A stretch of 64,000 nucleotides of DNA, from contig NC_079876.1 of assembly GCF_029227915.1 (NCBI RefSeq), positions 19,280,001 to 19,344,000 on the forward strand. The letters are read 5' to 3'. Within the stretch, counting starts at the first letter, position 1. Every line of letters starts with the position of its first letter. The notes below the pieces were generated by a model. The model had not been told where the DNA came from and did not search any database. It saw only the letters and a program-made list of their open reading frames with translations. Shown one piece after another: positions 57,747-64,000 of the stretch. The position numbers and the translations under genes were made by a program. This DNA is from Hydractinia symbiolongicarpus (Eukaryota > Cnidaria > Hydrozoa > Anthoathecata > Hydractiniidae).

Positions 57747-58118
57747 TCATTCTTTAAAGCGCAATTGAATTTTCTGAATTAAATACCAACCATAAAGAAG
57801 TAAACTTAAATTTAGCCAAGCAGTGTGCCATTGTGGATGATTTAAAATGTTCTTTAACTTAATCGAAATCCCTGAAAATGAACCAACAGTCTTTATCACC
57901 CTCTGCATATTCACACGAATGCTGTTGTTAGCTTTAGATTTCGGTAAAATCTCTTGGTATTGTATATACACCCTTGGAAGAATTGCACAAAATTTACTTG
58001 AGTCGCAAATTATCTTCCAGAAGTTGCAAACACTTCTTAAAGAGTGAAACGATGTGATTAGGCCAATCGTATTTACAACTTTTTAATGCTGTTTTTAGAA
58101 TTTTTTCCACAATTTCAG
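57747..58118 (-). CDS. Unrecognised gene, last two exons (helical, one membrane segment)
   Basis: Exons 58118-57998 and 57921-57747 join in phase 2 over a 76-bp intron (GTAAAT...AACAG). Exon 1 reads EIVEKILKTALKSCKYDW, then FKKCLQLLEDNLRL. Exon 2 reads VNMQRVIKTVGSFSGISI, then LNHPQWHTAWLNLSLLLYG and ends RFKE. The end has a hydrophobic stretch that could span a membrane. No known domain is recognised. The exact phase match and amphipathic pattern are the support. More exons should lie upstream. Confidence 0.42.
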
Positions 58119-58416
58119 CTCAAATCGGAAAGGCTAGTAGAACGAGCTAAAGTATAAAAGTGTTAATCAATTAAACAAATTTTTACGTATCTATAAAAAA
58201 CTAATTCTGTTCTAATGATAAAAAAATATATAATTATAAAAACCTCTTAAAGAAGCGAGTGATAGACTAGGACTTCCAATGGAGTGTTTTATTTTCGACT
58301 GAACCTTTTTTGTTCTTTTTGGACGTTCCAAAATATAAACCTTAACACATTAAGAAAGGAAATACCACAGTGTACAAGAAAACATTAAACGTCATAATTT
58401 TACATGACGTTAAAAT

Positions 58417-58728
58417 CTATGTTTGCTCTTCTGATTCGGTTTTGTCCACTATTTCAATTTTTTCTTCCGAGCTACCCCTTTTTTTCGTGTTGAAATTGAT
58501 GCCTATCATTGCCGTACCGGAATTAGTCAGCAAAACATAGTGCTCTCCAAACCCTTCAGCAAAGTTACCAAGAACGATTATACCGAGGGAATTAAAACTA
58601 GCTGGTGAAATGTTTATTCTCCTTTGGGCTTCAAGAGTGGAAACAATAGTAAAATCGACTTTGTAAATGTCAGAAACCCCTCTTAGTGTTAGTTGTCCTG
58701 TCCTTTGAAGGTACAGTGAATCGTCCAT
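58417..58728 (-). CDS. Unrecognised ORF, 103 codons
   Basis: Starts MDDSLYLQRTGQLTLRGVSD, continues with beta-type alternation (FTIVSTLEAQRRINIS, LGIIVLGNF, HYVLLTNSGTAMIGINF) and ends acidic. It has no known motif. It lies upstream of 57747-58118 on the same strand and may be part of the same gene or element, but no clear donor in the right phase was found. Confidence 0.38.
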   Translation of the reverse strand: MDDSLYLQRTGQLTLRGVSDIYKVDFTIVSTLEAQRRINISPASFNSLGIIVLGNFAEGFGEHYVLLTNSGTAMIGINFNTKKRGSSEEKIEIVDKTESEEQT

Positions 58729-58907
58729 CCTTTTTTAACAATTGACTTATTATTTCATATTTTTTTTTTCATAACATGTATGTATGCTCCCAAAATATGG
58801 CTTACATAAAAGCTTACTAAAATAATTACTTTCGTGAACATTTTCAACTAACAATACAACCTTTACTGCATGTCGATCAAATTATTTCAGTGCTTCAAGT
58901 ATTAACG

Positions 58908-59102
58908 CTACATAGCAGTTAAAGCAGAAAAAACACCTGTCGATAATGCTACATCACTTGCAGAGTAACTCATTTTCAATATTTTATTTCCTTTGTTATT
59001 TAATAGATGTGTTAAGAACACCTGTTGCTCAAACACCTGCCGCCGCGAAACATGTTGCTTTCTATCTATTTTAAGTGCGATAATAGAACTCAGGATAAAC
59101 AC
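58908..59102 (-). CDS. Small ORF with hydrophobic ends, uncertain
   Basis: 64 codons: a hydrophobic start (MFILSSIIALKI), a basic/polar middle, and ASDVALSTGVFSALTAM at the end. It stands close to the place where the BEL/Pao reading stops (about 59210), so it may be chance. Confidence 0.22.
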   Translation of the reverse strand: MFILSSIIALKIDRKQHVSRRQVFEQQVFLTHLLNNKGNKILKMSYSASDVALSTGVFSALTAM

Positions 59103-59147
59103 TTTTCTTGTAAATAAAAAAATTGTTAAAAAAAGAAATTCCTAATT

Positions 59148-59215
59148 ACAAAGTGGCGCAGAAAAGTTGTGCAAAATAATTACAAAGTGGCGCAGAAATT
59201 ACAAACTTGCGCATA
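59148..59215. repeat. Direct repeat AATTACAAAGTGGCGCAGAA at the break of the BEL/Pao element
   Basis: Two copies (about 59142 and 59182) of the same 20-mer plus a third partial. They mark the point where the RT reading ends and the unrelated 57.5-59.1 kb segment begins. Confidence 0.6.
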
Positions 59216-60884
59216 ACACGGGTTTCTCTGAACATTCGTGTAAACAATTGTTTGAATCGCTTCCATGTATTTCTTTAAACGGAAGTCGAACGTCGTATCT
59301 ATCATCTTTAAATTTTACTTTTTGTTGAAAATTTTGTATGGCTGATTCATCAGGCTGCTCGACAGGGTTTTTGGAATTTCTTAAAGTTTGATTCGGATTT
59401 TTTTGAATAATTTTTCCTTGGATTTTTAAAACATGTGTGTTAACGATGTTTGTACTCGAATTAACGGATGTTTTGTTGTGAACGGGACCACAAATTGGTC
59501 TATATCTCTAGAGGGCCATGATTTCCTTTTACGATCAACGAATTAATAAACTGCCAGTAAAAGTCCGCAACGATGAGGATATCTATACCAACTGATAACT
59601 CATTAAGATTTGTGTCTGTTAATGTTAAATTAAAGTATAAGGATAATTTTCTATTGCAAATTTAATTTGTTGTCTTCGATTGGGAAGCAAACATCATTTA
59701 CAAAACCACTTACATAAATATTTAAATTTCCATTTATAGATTTTATAGCAAATTTAACTCTAACTAAACGTTTTTTTAGTTTCAGCTTCTCCGAAAGTTT
59801 TGATTTAAATGACCCGCTCTCAGCGTTATGTAACTTATTTGTGATCCACTGTCAAACAATATACGTAAAGTTTCACAATTTTTCTAATCAGTAGAAGAAA
59901 CCTTTGTACGAGCTGTTTGTAAAAGTACAGATTTCATTTGAGTTAGGGTAAAATCTTTATAATACGCCATAATACTTTTATGTCCCAATTGTTTTTTCCA
60001 AATTGACGATATAATTAAGTTAAATTTTGTGGGCATTTTCTAAAATTAAAACTGGTGCCAGCATCGGCCCCTAATTCACACATGGAGTACCAAGATTGTT
60101 TAATGACCTTACTTGCTTTTCTACTTTATTGTATAAGCGACATAACAATTTAATTTCCTCTGTTTCTGTGTTCGAATCAAACTTAGCAACTCATTCATGT
60201 AAGCGAAATCGATATTTGAGTGTCTCCAAATCTATTACTTAATATTTTCATCCCTATGTCATAATGATCGTTGGATGATTTTAATCCTTTAATCGCATCC
60301 TTGGCTTTTCCACCAAAGTAACTCTTTAAGTCATTTTTTAAACTCGTGATAAATTTTGGTTATTGTCAGCGGCTGCCTAAAACGCGTTATGGGACGAACT
60401 CCAACACATCGGAGCTTCCCCAGATATACCACTAGTAACACTTGACTTATTCACAAAAATTTTCGCTATGTTTACTTATAAATCTTTCGAGCTCTTTAAT
60501 TTTTGTTTTGAATTCAATCTGTTCATTCATCGATCAATCTGAGTGTTTTTGGACTTTACTTGCATTGTCAAATAATAAATCTGTAATTCCTTCATCCAAT
60601 TCCATTAATCTCATAAACTTTAACTCCATAACTCTTGCTATGAGTTCTTCCTTGTCGGTGGTAAACGATTGAGGATCTATGGAAGGTGACATGAATGGCA
60701 CCACTTCTGCTGCATCGTTAACATAGTAATTGTTGTCATCTCCGTCACATCTCACAATGACTTTAACTATCTTCTTTAAATTTTTGTTGCGCATTATCGC
60801 TCGGCAGGAATTACATATGAGGAGTGTCCTTTGCAGCTCGAATATTGTTCTTACATGTTCCACAGACTGCATAATATAATACAT
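59216..60884 (-). pseudogene. BEL/Pao retroelement, gag, protease and start of RT
   Basis: The minus strand, with many stops and shifts, gives: gag (60884-60000; an open 116-codon start, then LKSYFGGKAKDAIKGLKSS and ILSNRFGDTQISI), a protease-like part (about 59850-59500; DFYWQFINSLIV), and the start of the reverse transcriptase (about 59330-59220; FKDDRYDVRLPFKE). The order matches BEL/Pao. RT and RNase H are missing where the reading breaks at about 59210. Dead copy. The integrase part at 56400-57375 probably belonged to the same element. Confidence 0.6.
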
Positions 60885-60889
60885 CCTTT

Positions 60890-62300
60890 ACGGAAAAGAA
60901 TTCTTCAATTGTTCGATCTTGCCATGTTGGCTTTCCAATGGGAGGTCAACATCAGGTACATTTTCATTACAGGCACTGATATTAGTTTGTGAGCATGTTG
61001 ATAATGGTATTTAAGCATTTCATTTACGCACTAATAAGTTGTTAAATGTGAAGTAATTATATTTTTTATTCTCTTCCCGAAGATATGGAATCCACCCTTC
61101 CCATATGCTTAAAGGCATGGTTGCCTTACAATCGTACAAATAAGCTTGATTAAGAACTGTAGCATTTTATTCTATTTTTTCTGCTGCATGTTTTACATCC
61201 AATGTTGCTTTTGTTGAAATTAAACTGCCTGGTTTAAATGGATGATCCATATTGATTGAGTTAACCGATCTAATTTAATACTGTCAACTTCATGGAGAAT
61301 AGTTGCCTTGTTAAGTACCACATCAGCATAGAAATTATATTTTAATTCTTCACACACTGTTCTTAATATTACTGGCTCCCCAGAAGTTTCTTTCTGACGT
61401 AGAATATCGTGTTTTTCTGTATCGAAGCTTATGGCTTTTTTTTAATTTTGAGAATTGTCGCTTGAAGCGGAAACATTTCTTACTCTTTTTTGGTGAAGCA
61501 TTATGAATAAATCCAATCAAATTGGTCTGTATTTTTAGCCTCTAAAAACAAAAATATTCATAAAATTTATTATTCAGATTAAAGACAACTCACACTCAGA
61601 TTTAAAGAAGCTTGAGTTAAGTTTGATTGATGTTTCGCCTTCAGTTTTTTTTCTGCGTTGTATATATATAGCTCATTAGCGCTACTATTGACAACGTTGT
61701 CCTCCACCTGCAGAATAATGGGGAAAAAAGGCATTTCAGGCTATGAAATCATTTTATTGATTAGGTCGTAGTTCGCATCAGGTTCTTTTTCGTAAGCTAT
61801 AGTATACTGTTTCCACGTCGCTGTGAAACAAATCACGTTGGTCAACACGTTGGCAGCGAATATTAACCTTGATGTACTCTGTTCCTTAAAGTATCTAAAT
61901 TTTTCAAACAAAATATACATAGACGGTAACTTCAGAAGGTGGAAGCTACCTTATCAATGAGAAAATAAACAGCAAATAGTGCCAAGAGTTAAAGGTATAC
62001 TAACGGATGAACTGACCCTAACGAGAAGATGTTGTTTTATGGATAAAAAAAACCCACAATAAATGATTGTTGACATGTCGGTCATGTAATGACACTTTTA
62101 TTTCCGGTGTGTCCACAACAGAAATTTACAGGCTGTATTTTGTCTAATTGTTTGTTCTAATTCTAAAAATTAAATCACAAAACATCGATTTTCCAACATT
62201 GCTGTTCAACTTGTTTCTCTGCAGTAGAATATATATACAGTAAAAAAAGAAAAAAAAGCACCAACAGCTCGTCCCCAAATCCCCCGTTCCCTCTATACGG
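60890..62300. other. Decayed minus-strand coding-like sequence, no gene named
   Basis: 61060-61400 on the minus strand reads protein-like text in pieces (AYLYDCKATMPLSIWEGW; EPVILRTVCEELKYNFYADV) with stops. It could be 5' sequence of the retroelement or another element. The rest is AT-rich. Confidence 0.28.
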
Positions 62301-62335
62301 CTTTCTCGCAATGCATTCTGGTAGTTGTGTTTAAT
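62300..62335 (-). promoter_or_regulatory. ZNF143/Staf-like site, possible promoter of a minus-strand transcript
   Basis: On the minus strand AACTACCAGAATGCATTGCG resembles the animal ACTAC...CAGAATGC-TTGCG element found near many promoters. No downstream gene could be identified, so the role is a guess. Confidence 0.25.
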
Positions 62336-62431
62336 TTTTCGCGTAAGCAAACGTACATGAACACCATTCCCACTATATTTCAAAAGCCATAAAACCCAAG
62401 GAATTGAAAGAAATCCCAGCCGGCAAAAAAC

Positions 62432-62845
62432 GTCTTTAAGACGCATTTCCGTGCGTCTTTTTGGCGTCTTATTTTGGTCTTAAATATCCGCTTTCCTGAC
62501 GTCTTTTTTCGTGCGTCTTTACGACGTCCTTTCCGTGCGTCGTAAAGACGTCTTTTTTTTTAAGTTTTTAAGACGTCTTCCAAATGCGTTTTAAAGACAT
62601 CTTTTAAATGCGTCTTAAATGCGTCTTTTCTAGGTCTTAAATGTCCGCTTTTCCGACATCTTTTTGTGCGTCTTTATGGCATCTTTCTGTGCGTCTTAAA
62701 GACGTCTTTTTCGCAGTCTTAAAGACGTCTTTGTAATGCTTTTTAAAGACGTTTATTTAAATGCGTCTTAAGTGCATCTTTTTAGGTCTTAAATGTTTGC
62801 GTCTTTTTTGTGCGTCTTTTTTAAGTGGCAAATAAGACGTAAACT
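62432..62845. repeat. Degenerate satellite of AAAGACGTCTTT / TGCGTCTTAAA units
   Basis: About 410 bp in which CGTCTTT, TGCGTCTT and the palindrome AAAGACGTCTTT recur about every 12-30 bp with point changes. Strongly strand-biased for T/G apart from the palindromes. Confidence 0.85.
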
Positions 62846-62849
62846 CATA

Positions 62850-63715
62850 AATATAGTCAATCTAGAAAGCTGTTCAAACAACCTTTGTCCTTAGAGGGGT
62901 TAGAAATGCAGTAAAACTGTATAACTTTATCTTTTTGTAATATTTTCTTTAAAATCATAAATATCATAAATAATTCTATATTATCAACAAATTTACAATA
63001 ATTTTATTCACAGCAGTTAAACATTAGTATTTGCTCAAATTAGTTAGTTACTACACGTTTTTCTTTTTATGAGAACCTAGTTTAAAAGAACGTTGAGGCT
63101 TAGTACTCAGTGTGAATCCCCCCATAGATTAAGGACCAAATAATGTGAGTCTAGAATCGCTAATTATATTCGAATACTTCCAAGTTAAGGTACCGTAGTT
63201 TTTCTAATTATAAAAATAATTATTTTCATGCGTTAATAATTAAAGGAAAATAAAATAGAAACTGGAACGAAACTAAACACGCGTTAATTAAAGGCAAAAA
63301 ATTTATAAGCCCGGAAAATAAGAATTTTTTTCAAATTATATCTGCCTTATGTTATAAAAATACTGTGACCAAATATAATTTGCTTTTTTACTTTTTTTAT
63401 AAATCTTGTTAGAAGAACCATGGTACTTCCACTAAGTCGGATAGAATTTTTTTCGGGCTCTTTCAATGTTTTCCGCCACAGGTAGGTTCCACTTTCCCAG
63501 AGCGTACTGTACTGATATGTAAAAAGAATAAGTCTGTCTTGGTAATAAATTACAATTTTTGCTAAAAATGGCCTATGCGTTAAATTAGACAAACTACGGT
63601 AGTTTTTGAATGACTATCCTGTATAAATGCTCGTGATAAATAAATAAAGACTAACAGTTCCAAATCCTGAGGAGCGGAATAAACAAACAGAAAAACAATC
63701 ACAAAAATATTAAAT
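62850..63715. other. No gene recognised
   Basis: AT-rich. The minus-strand ORF at 63592-63347 has no domain. Probably the 3' flank of the gene at the right edge. Confidence 0.3.
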
Positions 63716-63718
63716 ATT

Positions 63719-64000
63719 TCATTCTGGCTGGTTTGCTTTTTGGCGACCGGCACCGCCCTTTTGATCAGGGCCGTTTTTTAGCTTTATTGCAATTTGATTG
63801 CGCACATCCTTCTCCGTGGCTGCAGTGTACTTTCGTGCAATAGCGTCTGAAAAAAAAAGGAAAAAAAAAGACGATTGTGAGATTTTGGTTGACTTTCAAT
63901 TTCTGATGTATCATCTAACATGTTATCACTACTTCCGCTATCCTCCTGCCTTAAAAACTCCTCAACTTTTTGCTGCAACCTCCGTCGTTCATTCCGCCTC
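63719..64000 (-). CDS. C-terminal end of an unrecognised gene, cut by the right edge
   Basis: Minus strand. An exon running in from beyond 64000 to 63873 reads ERRRLQQKVEEFLRQEDSGS and then DNMLDDTSEIESQPKSHN. A short intron (C|GTCTTT...TTTCAG, 26 bp) or read-through follows, then 63846-63719 reads AIARKYTAATEKDVRNQIAI, KLKNGPDQKGGAG and ends in TGA. The charged, coiled-coil-prone style suggests a nuclear or cytosolic protein. The intron is unusually short, so the true donor may be elsewhere. No family is recognised. Confidence 0.42.

Noticed and set aside
61350-61390. Short match TATTACTGGCTCC(C/T)CAGAAGTTT with USP copy C (48345)
   Set aside because: Only about 25 bp, with no neighbouring similarity. 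Too short to call another USP copy.
62144-62446. Minus-strand ORF of 100 codons
   Set aside because: It crosses a poly-F low-complexity run and the satellite border. No domain or partner exon.

Overview
This is eukaryotic DNA, almost certainly from an invertebrate animal. It is AT-rich. Genes are broken by short GT-AG introns. The sequence is crowded with DNA transposons, MITEs, a tRNA-derived SINE and a BEL/Pao retroelement. A THAP/Kolobok element, a pogo/Tigger element, TRAF-type zinc fingers and many diverged repeat families fit a cnidarian (perhaps hydrozoan) genome, but nothing here fixes the species. All exon joins below were made by eye from splice sites, reading phase and motif order. 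No database search was run.

Layout. 1-16 kb holds a minus-strand RING + TRAF-zinc-finger gene. Four exons (15934-15777, 13387-13336, 6356-6192, 2037-1960) keep reading phase across very long introns, and the gene continues beyond the left edge. Its introns contain two MITEs with TTAA-type ends and G-rich tracts, a SINE, palindromic tandem repeats and old dispersed repeats. 16.6-18.3 kb holds the first copy of a repeat family that carries a ubiquitin-specific-protease (USP) pseudogene. 18.3-25.5 kb is mostly repeats with no recognised gene. 25510-30583 is a complete Kolobok DNA transposon with matching terminal inverted repeats and TTAA target duplications. It holds a nine-exon THAP-domain transposase and, convergent to it on the other strand, a three-exon gene for the cysteine-rich intracellular (ballast) domain of the P2X7 receptor. 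Both genes carry breaks. 34.6 kb has a Myb/SANT-like remnant. 36.2-40.3 kb holds two more USP-family copies. 40817-43743 is an apparently intact pogo/Tigger transposon with TA target duplication. Its transposase has one intron, and in that intron, on the opposite strand, lies an intact 152-codon gene with a HIRAN-like domain. 44-47.3 kb has a minisatellite, a tRNA-like gene, a MITE and a small three-exon coiled-coil/basic gene. 47.9-53.2 kb holds further USP-family copies in the opposite orientation. 55-61 kb is a degraded BEL/Pao retroelement on the minus strand, split by about 2 kb that contains an unrecognised minus-strand gene. 62.4-62.85 kb is a GTCTT/AAGAC satellite, and the right edge cuts a minus-strand gene.

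How the parts relate. Two DNA transposons of different superfamilies each carry, besides the transposase, a second gene on the opposite strand that encodes a domain known from host proteins (P2X7 ballast in Kolobok, HIRAN in Tigger). A third family spreads USP deubiquitinase sequences together with a conserved hairpin-rich 3' module and tandem repeats, but shows no transposase here. The recurring theme of this window is mobile elements carrying host-type domains.
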